From NCBI RefSeq assembly GCF_009917485.1, contig NZ_QZDT01000038.1, positions 1 through 34,617 of the forward strand: DNA of 34,617 nucleotides, read 5' to 3'. The position numbers and the translations under genes were made by a program. Positions within the stretch are counted from its first letter, which is position 1. The number at the start of each line of letters is the position of its first letter. Shown in pieces: positions 7,706 to 16,114 of the stretch. A model generated the notes under the pieces. It was not told where the DNA came from. It was given only the letters and a program-made list of their open reading frames with translations, and made no database searches. Origin of the DNA: Parablautia muri. Lineage in GTDB: Bacteria > Bacillota > Clostridia > Lachnospirales > Lachnospiraceae.

Positions 7706-7769
7706 GCCGTCACTTCCAAAGGAGATTCTTACCCAATTTTGCGCATAAACCCCAAAGGATAGTGACGGC
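7706..7769 (-). terminator. Long-loop hairpin downstream of the chemoreceptor gene
   Basis: A perfect 9-bp inverted repeat, GCCGTCACT (7706-7714) and AGTGACGGC (7761-7769), encloses 46 bases that hold two copies of CCAAAGGA. On the minus strand it lies 28 bases after the chemoreceptor stop and is followed by the pyrimidine-rich TATTTCTTTCC. It may terminate that transcript; the long loop is atypical. Confidence 0.4.
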
Positions 7770-7796
7770 CGGACTGTTACAAGGAATTGTGGAGCG

Positions 7797-8735
7797 TCAG
7801 GAAAGCTCTTTTATGATAGGCGTAATTTGTGATAACATATTATCTACATCTTCAAACATGGCGCTTTTGGTAGTGCCTAGGTTGTTAGCATGTTCGATGT
7901 GACCTAACACTTTCTGATACTGGTCTTTTGTCCGTTCAAAGAAATGGAACAATTCTTCCAGGGAAGCCTTCGAATCTTCAATCACGTTGGCTATCTCAGC
8001 TTGTACAGTGGTAGCGCCATCGGCAACTTCGGTGATATGCAAAAACAAATCCGAAGCATCATGCATTTCCTGAATGTTTTGGTTCAGAGCTTTTTGAGAA
8101 ATGGTAATACTTTCGTTTAATTTTGAGGTGCCATTTTCTACATCGTGGATACTTTCATCCACTTCAACAACTAACTCTTTGATCCCATTTGCCAGATTTT
8201 TAACTTCAGTTGCAACAACTGCAAAGCCTCTGCCGCTTTCACCAGCTCTGGCTGCTTCAATGGAGGCGTTTAGGGCAAGGATATTTGTCTGCTCCGCTAT
8301 GGCTACTATTCTGATTGTACAATCCTTTATTTTTTTCAGGTTGTTTTGGAAGCTCTCGAAAGTGCTTTCCATTTCAGTAAAATAAGTTTCCGCCTGCACG
8401 GGACTGTTTTTTAATTCATCCACTTTGGCCTGTGCTGTAAAAGCAGACTGGTTAATTTCATCTTTTACGGACACAAACTGTTCGGATACCTGATTGATAC
8501 TTGAAAAAGTCTGCCCAAAATCCCGAAGCTTATCCTGGAAAGTGTCAGATTCATTTAATACATCATGAAAAGACTGCTTTACCATTTCAAGTTCTAATAA
8601 AGAGGCAACTTCCTTTTCGGCAATTTCTTTTTGATATTCATGAATACTTTGCGCAACATGCTGCACAGGATACAGACGGTCTTTGACCGGCACTTCCTGA
8701 GGTATTTCTTTTGGTGTGTTTTTCTTAAATAACAT
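7797..8735 (-). CDS. Soluble methyl-accepting chemotaxis-type signalling protein
   Basis: A cytoplasmic chemoreceptor of 312 residues with no transmembrane segment and no HAMP. The central hairpin tip is intact: [20 protein letters not shown] and the following [15 protein letters not shown], the part that contacts CheA and CheW. Flanking heptad-rich helices form the coiled coil (for example [15 protein letters not shown]). I choose the second ATG (8735), because AAAGGGG sits 6 bases before it and directly abuts the first ATG at 8741. The FIST gene ends 11 bases upstream of the chosen start, so the sensory input most likely comes from the FIST protein as a separate subunit. The C-terminal CheR-docking pentapeptide is absent. 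Confidence 0.88.
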   Translation of the reverse strand: MLFKKNTPKEIPQEVPVKDRLYPVQHVAQSIHEYQKEIAEKEVASLLELEMVKQSFHDVLNESDTFQDKLRDFGQTFSSINQVSEQFVSVKDEINQSAFTAQAKVDELKNSPVQAETYFTEMESTFESFQNNLKKIKDCTIRIVAIAEQTNILALNASIEAARAGESGRGFAVVATEVKNLANGIKELVVEVDESIHDVENGTSKLNESITISQKALNQNIQEMHDASDLFLHITEVADGATTVQAEIANVIEDSKASLEELFHFFERTKDQYQKVLGHIEHANNLGTTKSAMFEDVDNMLSQITPIIKELS

Positions 8736-8746
8736 ATACATCCCCT

Positions 8747-9814
8747 TTACTCAAATACAACACAGGTCATGGATTGGTTGACAAATTGGTTGTTGTAATG
8801 TTCGCCGTAGCCTACAAGACCGGCGTGAGAGCCCAAAGCGCCCATTTCCTTAAGATATTGCTGCATATAATGATTTTCGGTAAATAGTAAATATCGAAAT
8901 AAGCAGTTTACGGAAAATACGGCTGAGATTTTTGAAAAATCCTTGCGGATTGTCTGAATGGTTTGCTGCACGGTCTCCTTGATATCACCCAGCTCTAACA
9001 GGATTAGTACATCAGAATCATTTACCTGTCTGAAACAAGTCAGCGCATTTCCTGTTACATCCTTAATGGATATGATACAGATGTCATTACCGTTAAGCTT
9101 TCCAAAGGGATTCTTGAAGGTTTGTGTCAATATTTCTTTTTCGGTTATGTGAAGAATATTTTGATAAACGGTTTTGGCGGGTTTCCCATTTAATTCTCCA
9201 ATTATGTATTTGGCTTTGTCTGTTTTGGAAGCTATGAAACGGTACTCATCCAAAGGATGATAAATATTTTCTTTGTAGGCTTTTACCTTACCGTGCAGAT
9301 TTTTAACCAATACGTAGGCAACTGCATCTTCATAAATTCTGCCATTGACAGATACTTTACCAGCATCTCCGGTCCCACCCACCAGTGAGATATTTTTTCG
9401 TTTTAGCACACTGTATATAGTGCTCAGAACACAGGCATCATTTCCCGAACAGAAGTCAATGCAGATGGTATCCTTTTGTGAACCGTTTATTTTGCCTATG
9501 TCATCTTCCAGTCGCTTGATATACTTGACCGGCATAGTGGATACATTTTCCAGGACATTGGCAACGGCAGAGACTCCATCGGAAAAAGCGATAATGCCAA
9601 CCCCTTTTTCGACTATACGGGTATCATAGCTCATACCGATGCAGCCAATGCTTGGTACGTTGGGATAAAGTTCCTTTAATTTTTTTACATGTTCTTCAAA
9701 CTGATCACGATTAGACAGCAGCATGATCAATTGAGGGTTACCCAGACCGCGAACTGCATCGGTCAAATTCCCGGTGGGGCTCATACCAAAAAATTGTTTC
9801 ATTTTGATATACAC
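8747..9814 (-). CDS. FIST N and C domain sensory protein
   Basis: A 355-residue soluble protein with a FIST_N domain followed by a FIST_C domain. The signs are the paired Gly-rich motifs GCIGMSYD and [10 protein letters not shown] in the first half and VYQNIL, NPFG and the C-terminal [17 protein letters not shown] in the second. FIST proteins are thought to bind small ligands such as amino acids and to feed two-component or chemotaxis pathways. The start is GTG 9814, with AAAGGA 3 bases upstream; the in-frame ATG 12 bases further on has no close ribosome site. It forms an operon with the soluble chemoreceptor, a split sensor and transducer pair. Confidence 0.85.
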   Translation of the reverse strand: MYIKMKQFFGMSPTGNLTDAVRGLGNPQLIMLLSNRDQFEEHVKKLKELYPNVPSIGCIGMSYDTRIVEKGVGIIAFSDGVSAVANVLENVSTMPVKYIKRLEDDIGKINGSQKDTICIDFCSGNDACVLSTIYSVLKRKNISLVGGTGDAGKVSVNGRIYEDAVAYVLVKNLHGKVKAYKENIYHPLDEYRFIASKTDKAKYIIGELNGKPAKTVYQNILHITEKEILTQTFKNPFGKLNGNDICIISIKDVTGNALTCFRQVNDSDVLILLELGDIKETVQQTIQTIRKDFSKISAVFSVNCLFRYLLFTENHYMQQYLKEMGALGSHAGLVGYGEHYNNQFVNQSMTCVVFE

Positions 9815-9853
9815 TTATCCTTTCAAGCCTTATTTTCATAACTTAGTTTTTTT

Positions 9854-9883
9854 ATTATACTTTAGAACATTGAGGATGGTCAA
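9854..9883 (-). promoter_or_regulatory. Promoter of the FIST/chemoreceptor operon
   Basis: Minus strand: TTGACC (9883-9878), an 18-base spacer and TATAAT (9859-9854), about 40 bases before the GTG start. Confidence 0.7.
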
Positions 9884-9917
9884 CCTAATTGTGGAATTCG
9901 TTTTAGAGAAAATGAAT

Positions 9918-10124
9918 CCGTTCGGCCAGAGCTTTGCACTAGCTGCAAAGTCCGTGAGAATATGTCCTATGGGAACATGTGCCATAGGAACATTAAATTG
10001 GGTCAACAAGAGGAAATCTGCCCCTATCCGAGGGCGGTTTGGAACGGGCAGATTTCATAATGGTGAAACCAAAGGCAGAACCGTTACGAGAAAATCAGAG
10101 TTACTTTCACGGGTCGTGACTCGG
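9918..10124 (+). ncRNA. Probable structured noncoding RNA, class not identified
   Basis: The 445-base gap between divergent genes (9815-10259) carries at least four hairpins in about 200 bases. H1: CTTTGCA (9932-9938)/TGCAAAG (9944-9950). H2: ATGTCCTATGG (9962-9972)/CCATAGG-A-ACAT (9982-9993). H3: a perfect 11-bp GAAATCTGCCC (10013-10023)/GGGCAGATTTC (10046-10056). H4: GAGTTAC (10098-10104)/GTGACTC (10116-10122). CCGAG in the H3 loop (10028-10032) is complementary to CTCGG (10120-10124), a possible pseudoknot that competes with H4. No T-box, cobalamin or c-di-GMP signature is evident. The strand is not certain; plus is preferred because it leads toward the MFS gene. The rest of the gap (10125-10250) is AT-rich with nothing I can name. 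Confidence 0.55.
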
Positions 10125-10259
10125 AACAAAAGAAATAATAATAATTTATAAATATTAAAAAATGCTTCAAATCAGTATGGTTTAATAGAACATTCAATGT
10201 TAAAATAAATTGAAACTTACGCTTTTTGCAGTTGAGAACTGGCAGGTTAAGAAAGGAGC

Positions 10260-11642
10260 ATGGCTATTATTATAATGAAACTAAACTACAAGAGGACCTT
10301 TTTAATCGGACTAGCCTTTTTATCCATTAGTGCATTCTGGCAGATGTATGACAATATTATTCCACTGATTTTGCAGGGGACCTTCCATCTGGGAGAAACG
10401 GTAACGGGCGTGATTATGGCGGCCGATAATGTATTGGCGCTATTTCTTCTACCGGTTTTTGGCGCCCTTTCTGACCGGGTGGATACGAAGATGGGGAAAA
10501 GAATGCCGTTTATTGTTGGCGGCACTGCATTGGCAGTGATTTTCCTTATGCTGCTGTCTGTGGCGGACAGGAAAGTGAATTTGCTCCTTTTTGTGATAAC
10601 ATTGTTTGCGCTGCTGATTGCCATGGGACTTTACCGCTCTCCGGCGGTAGCGCTTATGCCGGATTTGACACCCAACAAGCTGCGCAGTAAGGGAAATGCT
10701 GTCATCAATCTGATGGGGGCTGTGGGTGGTGTTTATACTTTGCTTATGATTAAACTTTTGACGTGGAAAGGCGAACATCCGGACTATTTTCCTTTATTTG
10801 CCAGTGTGGCTATGCTTATGGTGGCTTCGGTAGGCATTTTGTTTGTTACCATTCAAGAAAAGAAAGTCAAAGCCCGGATAGAGGAGGAGATAAGGGCCTT
10901 AGGGGAAAGCAATGAGGAGTTTGCGCATATCGGAAATTTTGAAGATATGGAAGAACAAAAAGGCATTCAAGATACAAAAAAAGAAGGAGGGCTTTTTGGG
11001 GAGAATGAGAAAGAAACAGGAGAGTCTATGCCTCTGCCGGTGAAACGGAGTATGTATTTTCTGCTTCTGTCAATTTTTCTGTGGTTTACAGCGTATAATG
11101 CGGTTACAACAGCCTTTTCAAGGTATACAAAGGTGGTTTGGAAGTTGGAGGGCGGAGGGTTTGCAGATTGCCTTATGGTAGCTACCGTGGCAGCGATTAT
11201 CAGCTACGTGCCTATTGGAAACATTTCAAGCAGGATTGGAAGAAAGAAAACTATATTAGGCGGTATTACCCTTATGAGTATCTGTTATTTTGCAGCCATC
11301 TTTGCAAATGCATATCATCCGGTCATAAATATTGCGTTTGCGGCAATCGGTATTGGCTGGGCGGCAATTAATGTCAATTCATATCCTATGATTGTGGAGA
11401 TGGGGAAGGGCAGTTATATTGGAAAATTTACGGGAACCTACTATACTTTTTCAATGACAGCCCAGATTGTAACGCCTGTTTTGTCAGGTTTCCTTCTGGA
11501 AAATGTATCTTACAGAACATTGTTTCCCTATGCATTGACATTTTCGGCGGCAGCCTTCTTTACCATGTGTCAGGTACAGCACGGGGATACCAGACCGGAT
11601 AAGAAAAAAAGCATGCTTGAAAACTTTGATGTAGATGACTAA
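10260..11642 (+). CDS. MFS transporter, SLC45-like sugar symporter family
   Basis: A 460-residue membrane protein with about twelve hydrophobic segments. Features of the SLC45/GPH-like sugar symporters: the opening GLAFLSISAFWQMYDNIIP, the cytoplasmic loop GALSDRVDTKMGKRMPFI, and YRSPAVALMPDLTPNKLRSK before helix 5. A charged cytoplasmic loop of about 60 residues (near 200-265) separates the halves, and a second GRKK loop follows helix 8. The substrate is not known; a glucoside or disaccharide with H+ is the family norm. The ribosome site GAAAGGAG ends one base before ATG 10260, too close, while the next ATG (10275) is too far, so the exact start is uncertain. Confidence 0.85.
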   Translation: MAIIIMKLNYKRTFLIGLAFLSISAFWQMYDNIIPLILQGTFHLGETVTGVIMAADNVLALFLLPVFGALSDRVDTKMGKRMPFIVGGTALAVIFLMLLSVADRKVNLLLFVITLFALLIAMGLYRSPAVALMPDLTPNKLRSKGNAVINLMGAVGGVYTLLMIKLLTWKGEHPDYFPLFASVAMLMVASVGILFVTIQEKKVKARIEEEIRALGESNEEFAHIGNFEDMEEQKGIQDTKKEGGLFGENEKETGESMPLPVKRSMYFLLLSIFLWFTAYNAVTTAFSRYTKVVWKLEGGGFADCLMVATVAAIISYVPIGNISSRIGRKKTILGGITLMSICYFAAIFANAYHPVINIAFAAIGIGWAAINVNSYPMIVEMGKGSYIGKFTGTYYTFSMTAQIVTPVLSGFLLENVSYRTLFPYALTFSAAAFFTMCQVQHGDTRPDKKKSMLENFDVDD

Positions 11643-11644
11643 AG

Positions 11645-11673
11645 GTGACAGGCAGTTGTTGGCAGCCTGTTAC
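11645..11673 (+). other. Hairpin after the MFS gene
   Basis: GTGACAGGC pairs with GCCTGTTAC (9 bp, one G-U) around an 11-base loop directly after the stop. It lacks a T tract, so it is more likely an mRNA 3' stabilising or processing hairpin than an intrinsic terminator. Confidence 0.35.
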
Positions 11674-11897
11674 GATGAAAGAAAAAGAATGACAGATGGC
11701 TGTTTGTAAGTGTGTTTGTGAGCAGCAAGTATTCTCTGACGGTCATGCGCCGCACAATGCTTGTGCCGCAAGGCGGCATGGCCGGGGGTTGGAAGTAAAT
11801 TCGAACGATCTATTAACACAGCATCGAAAACTATGCTTGCAATATGCAGGGAATGTAAAATTTAGAAATGGCCTTCCAAACTCTTGATTGGTGGCGG

Positions 11898-11919
11898 TAC
11901 CGCAAGCAAACTTGCGGTA
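11898..11919 (+). other. Stable hairpin just before the ribosome site of the GDPD gene
   Basis: A perfect 9-bp stem TACCGCAAG/CTTGCGGTA with a CAAA loop ends 4 bases before the Shine-Dalgarno GGGAGGA (11924-11930). It could protect the 5' end or tune translation. The gap 11674-11897 also has a small TGCCGC/GCGGCA hairpin (about 11763-11777) and no gene I can support. Confidence 0.4.
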
Positions 11920-11935
11920 GGCAGGGAGGATAAAA

Positions 11936-12757
11936 ATGGTGATTTTATTTATAATTTTAATAGCAGCAGTAATTGTGGTATTATATTTTTTGGCAATTAT
12001 GCCGGCTCTTGGGAACAAAAAAAACAGAGAAGATTTTTTTGGTGTATTTTATGCGCACAGGGGACTTCACGACAATAACACCGAAGCACCGGAAAATTCG
12101 CTGGCAGCATTTCGCAAAGCGGTGGAAGCGGGATATGGAATGGAAATGGATGTTCAGATTACGAAAGATGAAGTTCCAGTGGTATTTCATGATTTTACCC
12201 TAAAGAGAATATGCGGAAAAGGAGGAAAGGTCTGCGATTATACATGGGAGGAATTAAAGGAATTCAGGCTTTGCGCCAGCCGGGAAACCATTCCCCGGTT
12301 TGAAGAAGTGCTTAAGCTGGTAGGCGGTAAGACACCGCTTATTATAGAACTTAAGGTGGAGCGGACGAATCTGAAAACGTGTACCGTAGTGGATGCGCTG
12401 CTTAAGGAATATGAAGGGCTTTACTGCATAGAATCTTTTAATCCGCTGGTGCTTATGTGGTATAAAAAGCATCACAGGGATGTGGTAAGAGGGCAGCTTT
12501 CCGATGGTTTTATAAAATCCGGAGAATTTAAAGGAGTGTTATATCACGTACTCCAGAACCTGATGCTGAATTGGCTAACAAAGCCTGATTTTGTAGCCTA
12601 TAATCATAAATATGCAAATGTTTTGGCAAGAAGGCTGTGCCATGGACTGTACAAAAATTTGGCGGTGGCCTGGACAATCAGAAGCCAGCAGGAGCTTGAG
12701 CGAGCGGAAAAGGGATTTGATCTTTTCATTTTTGATTCTTTTATACCGAATACATAG
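11936..12757 (+). CDS. Membrane-anchored glycerophosphodiester phosphodiesterase
   Basis: A 273-residue enzyme that hydrolyses glycerophosphodiesters to glycerol-3-phosphate and an alcohol. An uncleaved N-terminal membrane helix (residues 2-24, very hydrophobic) is followed by the TIM-barrel GDPD domain: AHRG (H41, R42), PENSLAAF, the metal pair in GMEMDVQ (E70, D72), and VVFHDFTL (H85, the second catalytic His). IIELKVE and the late VAWTIRS also fit the family. Start ATG 11936 follows GGGAGGA with good spacing. The active site could face either side; the short, weakly charged N-terminus does not settle it. It is likely used in lipid headgroup or teichoic acid turnover. Confidence 0.88.
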   Translation: MVILFIILIAAVIVVLYFLAIMPALGNKKNREDFFGVFYAHRGLHDNNTEAPENSLAAFRKAVEAGYGMEMDVQITKDEVPVVFHDFTLKRICGKGGKVCDYTWEELKEFRLCASRETIPRFEEVLKLVGGKTPLIIELKVERTNLKTCTVVDALLKEYEGLYCIESFNPLVLMWYKKHHRDVVRGQLSDGFIKSGEFKGVLYHVLQNLMLNWLTKPDFVAYNHKYANVLARRLCHGLYKNLAVAWTIRSQQELERAEKGFDLFIFDSFIPNT

Positions 12758-12835
12758 CGGCATGGCGGGTATAATGAACTATATCCGGTATGCAAAGTTT
12801 AAACAGGTGCGGTTTACTATAAAAATCTTATTCGC

Positions 12836-12899
12836 ACAGACAACTTTAATGATTTTTGCAAAGAATATTTCGGACATCCTGAACAATTGTCTGTTTTTT
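12836..12899 (+). terminator. Possible terminator after GDPD gene
   Basis: ACAGACAA (12836-12843) pairs with TTGTCTGT (12887-12894), followed by TTTTT. The 43-base loop is long. Either this or the hairpin at 12911 ends the transcript. Confidence 0.4.
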
Positions 12900-12910
12900 G
12901 ATGAAAAAGA

Positions 12911-12942
12911 TGCATTATTTTTTTGAAAAATAGTGCATTTTT
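12911..12942 (+). terminator. AT-rich terminator hairpin before ppdK
   Basis: A 12-bp stem, TGCATTATTTTT/AAAAATAGTGCA with one G-U pair and a 3-base loop, runs into TTTTT. Its right arm overlaps the -35 region of the ppdK promoter. Confidence 0.5.
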
Positions 12943-12961
12943 GCCAATGTTATGGTATAAT
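12933..12961 (+). promoter_or_regulatory. Extended -10 promoter of ppdK
   Basis: TGGTATAAT (12953-12961) is a perfect -10 with the extended TGn element. The -35 at 17 bases (GTGCAT) is poor, as is usual for extended -10 promoters. It lies 66 bases before the start codon. Confidence 0.65.
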
Positions 12962-13027
12962 GTGGTAAGGGCATTGCTGGGGGTCCAGCTTTCTTATTGC
13001 CCGAAAATGAAAAAGGGAGAAAAAAGT

Positions 13028-15646
13028 ATGGCAAAATGGGTTTATTCTTTTGAAGAGGGGAACGCTGATATGCGCAATCTTTTGGGTGGAAAAGGCGCAA
13101 ATTTAGCTGAAATGACCAACTTAGGTCTTCCAATTCCCCAGGGGTTTACTGTAACCACAGAGGCATGTACAGATTATTATGCAAAAGGGAAACAGATTTC
13201 GGAGGAAATCAAAGAGCAGATTTTTACGGCATTATCCCAGCTTGAAGAAAAGCAGGGAAAGAAATTTGGCGATACGGAAAGTCCGCTTCTCGTATCAGTC
13301 CGTTCCGGTGCAAGGGCATCTATGCCTGGCATGATGGACACAATTCTGAACTTAGGTCTTAACGATGTGGCAGTGGAAGGATTTGCTGCAAAAACGGGCA
13401 ACCCTCGTTTCGCTTATGATTCCTACCGCAGATTCATACAGATGTTTTCTGACGTAGTCATGGAAATTCCCAAACCATTTTTTGAAAGAATATTAGATGA
13501 AATCAAAGAAGGAAAAGGCGTTAAATTTGATACGGAATTAACAGCTGATGATTTAAAAGAAGTAATCGTTCGATTTAAGGCAGTTTATAAAGATAAAATG
13601 GGTATGGATTTCCCTCAGGATCCCAAAGAGCAGCTGATGGAAGCTGTGAAAGCAGTATTTCGTTCATGGGATAATGAGAGGGCAATTGTATACCGCAGAA
13701 TGAATGACATTCCAGGCGACTGGGGGACCGCTGTCAATGTGCAGGCCATGGTATTTGGAAATATGGGTAATACTTCAGGAACCGGCGTTGCCTTCACCCG
13801 TAATCCATCTACAGGCGCAAAGGGGATTTACGGCGAATACCTGATCAATGCCCAGGGCGAGGATGTAGTTGCAGGTATCAGAACACCCCAGCCTATTACA
13901 AGATTGGAAGAAGATTTACCGGAATGCTATAAACAGTTTATAGACATTGCCAACAGACTGGAAGACCATTACAGAGATATGCAGGACATGGAATTTACCA
14001 TTGAGGATGGCAAACTGTTCTTCCTGCAGACAAGAAACGGAAAGCGCACCGCACAGGCAGCTCTGCAGATCGCATGTGACCTGGTGGATGAAGATATGAT
14101 TACTCCGGAAGAAGCAGTACTTCGTATTGAAGCGAAATCTTTAGACCAACTTTTGCATCCTACTTTTGATCCTGAGGCGCTAAAAGGCGGACTTGTGATT
14201 GGACAGGCCCTGCCCGCATCGCCTGGCGCAGCGGCAGGTAAGGTATACTTTACCGCACAGGAGGCGAAAGCGGCTCACGAAGGGGGAGAAAGAGTTATCC
14301 TGGTGCGTCTGGAAACTTCACCGGAAGATATCGAAGGAATGCATGCGGCGGAAGGTATTTTGACCGTACGCGGCGGAATGACAAGCCACGCGGCGGTAGT
14401 GGCGCGCGGTATGGGTACCTGCTGCGTATCAGGCTGCGGCGACATATCCATTAATGAAGAAGAAAAAGTATTTGAGCTTGGCGGACATGTCTACCATGAG
14501 GGAGATTACATTTCATTAGACGGATCCACCGGTAAGATTTATGACGGTGATATCAAAACACAGGAGGCTTCTATCAGCGGTAACTTTGGAAGAATCATGG
14601 GATGGGCGGATTCCTTCCGTAAATTAAAAGTGCGCACCAACGCGGATACCCCTGAAGACGCAGCCAATGCGATAAAATACGGAGCGGAAGGTATCGGCCT
14701 TTGCCGTACGGAGCATATGTTCTTTGAACCGGATAGAATCCCTAAGATCCGCCAGATGATTCTTTCAAGAACCGTGCAGGAGAGAGAGAAGGCGTTAAAC
14801 GAGCTGATTCCTTATCAGAAGGGGGATTTTAAGGCGCTTTATGAAGTGATGGAGGGCAGACCGGTTACCATCCGTTTCCTGGATCCTCCGCTTCATGAAT
14901 TTGTTCCTACGGAAAAAGATGATATTGACGATTTGGCAGTTAAAATGATGATGACTGCAGAGGAGGTACAGGAGGTATGTGATTCTCTTCATGAGTTCAA
15001 TCCAATGATGGGCCACAGAGGATGCCGTCTTGCGGTAACTTATCCTGAGATTGCCAGAATGCAGACCAGGGCGGTTATGGAAGCTGCCATTGAGGTAAGA
15101 CAGGAAAAGGGCTTTGACGTGGTTCCTGAAATCATGATTCCTCTGGTAGGCGAAAAGAAGGAATTGAAGTATGTGAAAGAAATTGTGGTGGAGACCGCCG
15201 AGAAGGTTAAACAGGAGAAAAATTCTGACATTATCTATCACATTGGCACTATGATTGAGATTCCAAGAGCAGCGCTTCTTGCAGATGAGATTGCTGAGGA
15301 AGCCGAGTTCTTCTCATTCGGAACCAATGACTTGACGCAGATGACATTTGGCTTTTCCAGAGATGATGCTAGCAAGTTCTTAAATGAGTATTATAAAAAG
15401 AAGATTTACGAGTCTGATCCTTTTGCAAGACTGGATCAAAGCGGCGTAGGACAGCTGGTTCAGATGGCGGCGGAAAAAGGAAGGAAGACCAGGCCGGATA
15501 TCAAGCTTGGTATCTGCGGCGAGCATGGTGGGGATCCGTCCTCTGTGGAATTCTGCCATAAGGTTGGACTTACTTATGTGTCCTGTTCTCCGTTTAGAGT
15601 GCCGATTGCAAAATTGGCGGCGGCACAGGCGGCAATTCAGAAATAA
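13028..15646 (+). CDS. ppdK: Pyruvate, phosphate dikinase
   Basis: An 872-residue enzyme that interconverts pyruvate, ATP and Pi with PEP, AMP and PPi. It is common in anaerobic Clostridia, where it can work in the glycolytic direction. The start MAKWVYSFEEG at ATG 13028, with GGGAG upstream, matches the family; an open frame extends further left but is not needed. The N-terminal ATP-grasp domain has GGKGANLAEMTNLGLPIPQG and SVRSGARASMPGMMDTILN. The phosphohistidine domain has GGMTSHAAVVARGMG with catalytic H454. The C-terminal PEP/pyruvate TIM barrel has GTNDLTQMTFGFSRDDA and the catalytic cysteine C830 in GICGEHGGDP. Nothing looks damaged. No PPDK regulatory protein gene is adjacent. Its 3' end lies 17 bases before the inverted-repeat segment that precedes the tns genes, so it may contain the TnsD/TniQ recognition site. 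Confidence 0.97.
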   Translation: MAKWVYSFEEGNADMRNLLGGKGANLAEMTNLGLPIPQGFTVTTEACTDYYAKGKQISEEIKEQIFTALSQLEEKQGKKFGDTESPLLVSVRSGARASMPGMMDTILNLGLNDVAVEGFAAKTGNPRFAYDSYRRFIQMFSDVVMEIPKPFFERILDEIKEGKGVKFDTELTADDLKEVIVRFKAVYKDKMGMDFPQDPKEQLMEAVKAVFRSWDNERAIVYRRMNDIPGDWGTAVNVQAMVFGNMGNTSGTGVAFTRNPSTGAKGIYGEYLINAQGEDVVAGIRTPQPITRLEEDLPECYKQFIDIANRLEDHYRDMQDMEFTIEDGKLFFLQTRNGKRTAQAALQIACDLVDEDMITPEEAVLRIEAKSLDQLLHPTFDPEALKGGLVIGQALPASPGAAAGKVYFTAQEAKAAHEGGERVILVRLETSPEDIEGMHAAEGILTVRGGMTSHAAVVARGMGTCCVSGCGDISINEEEKVFELGGHVYHEGDYISLDGSTGKIYDGDIKTQEASISGNFGRIMGWADSFRKLKVRTNADTPEDAANAIKYGAEGIGLCRTEHMFFEPDRIPKIRQMILSRTVQEREKALNELIPYQKGDFKALYEVMEGRPVTIRFLDPPLHEFVPTEKDDIDDLAVKMMMTAEEVQEVCDSLHEFNPMMGHRGCRLAVTYPEIARMQTRAVMEAAIEVRQEKGFDVVPEIMIPLVGEKKELKYVKEIVVETAEKVKQEKNSDIIYHIGTMIEIPRAALLADEIAEEAEFFSFGTNDLTQMTFGFSRDDASKFLNEYYKKKIYESDPFARLDQSGVGQLVQMAAEKGRKTRPDIKLGICGEHGGDPSSVEFCHKVGLTYVSCSPFRVPIAKLAAAQAAIQK

Positions 15647-15663
15647 TGCCATAGGAATTTGGG

Positions 15664-15925
15664 TGTCGTAGGGCACGTAAATTTATTCTGTAAAAGGCAA
15701 ACACATCTAGCCCCCGACATAGAAAAATAAGACCTTGCATCGAAGGATGCGGGTCTTATTTTTGTCCTCCGGACTATCCTTTCCCCCGCATAAACACAGG
15801 ATTTTTAGGAACGTACTGCATATAAGATCACCATGGAGTAGGGGCATACTTTCACTTGGTAAAGTGGATAAACGAAAGTGCCTTTTAGGTGCCTGATATA
15901 GAATAAATTGCAATGCCCTACGACA
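15664..15925. repeat. 262-bp segment bounded by 36-bp imperfect inverted repeats
   Basis: The left arm (15664-15699, plus strand) and the right arm (15890-15925, read on the minus strand) agree at 29 of 36 positions without gaps. The outer 12 bases, TGTCGTAGGGCA, are identical, as are AATTTATTCT at arm positions 17-26 and GGCA at 33-36. Ends starting TGT fit Tn7/Mu-type transposon termini. It could be a miniature element mobilised by such a transposase, a collapsed earlier insertion, or the ppdK-proximal terminus of the tns element with an inverted site inside. The five bases on either side (TTGGG and TGGTG) are not a clean target duplication. The ppdK terminator lies within it. No coding frame is evident inside. 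Confidence 0.7.
15723..15763 (+). terminator. Strong terminator, works for ppdK and possibly both ways
   Basis: A 12-bp outer stem (AAAAATAAGACC at 15723-15734 with GGTCTTATTTTT at 15752-15763) closes on an inner GCATC/GATGC stem and a GAAG loop. The A and T tracts on both sides suit bidirectional use. It is the first terminator after ppdK but lies inside the inverted-repeat segment. Confidence 0.85.
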
Positions 15926-15946
15926 TGGTGATATTTGTTTCTAATG

Positions 15947-16080
15947 TTTTTGGGAAAATAGGAACGTGTATGGAAGCCTTGTAAATGCTGGATTTCTGGT
16001 TTTTCATTTCCCCAAAAAGGAATTTCCCAAATCCCCAAAGGTGGTATGATTTCATTTTTGGGAGCTGTTTTTGGGAAAAT
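15947..16080. repeat. Cluster of TTTTTGGGAAAAT-like motifs ahead of tnsA
   Basis: Exact TTTTTGGGAAAAT, each preceded by TG, occurs at 15947-15959 and 16068-16080. A one-mismatch copy (TTTTTGGGGAAAT) lies on the minus strand at 16006-16018. Shorter relatives are AATTTCCCAAA at 16021-16031 (minus) and TTTTTGGGAG at 16055-16064 (plus). Five related sites in 134 bases just before tnsA suggest TnsB-binding sites at a transposon end, or an operator for the tns genes. The choice between these is inference. Confidence 0.55.
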
Positions 16081-16114
16081 GCAGGATGTTCCCGGATGGG
16101 AGGTTTTGCGAAGG

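Noticed and set aside
9918-10124. T-box, cobalamin, c-di-GMP, RNase P, tmRNA or SRP RNA identity
   Set aside because: I looked for the hallmark sequences of these RNAs and did not see them on either strand.
12923-13027. N-terminal extension of ppdK
   Set aside because: The family start MAKWVYSFEEG is at 13028 with a ribosome site; the upstream part overlaps the promoter.
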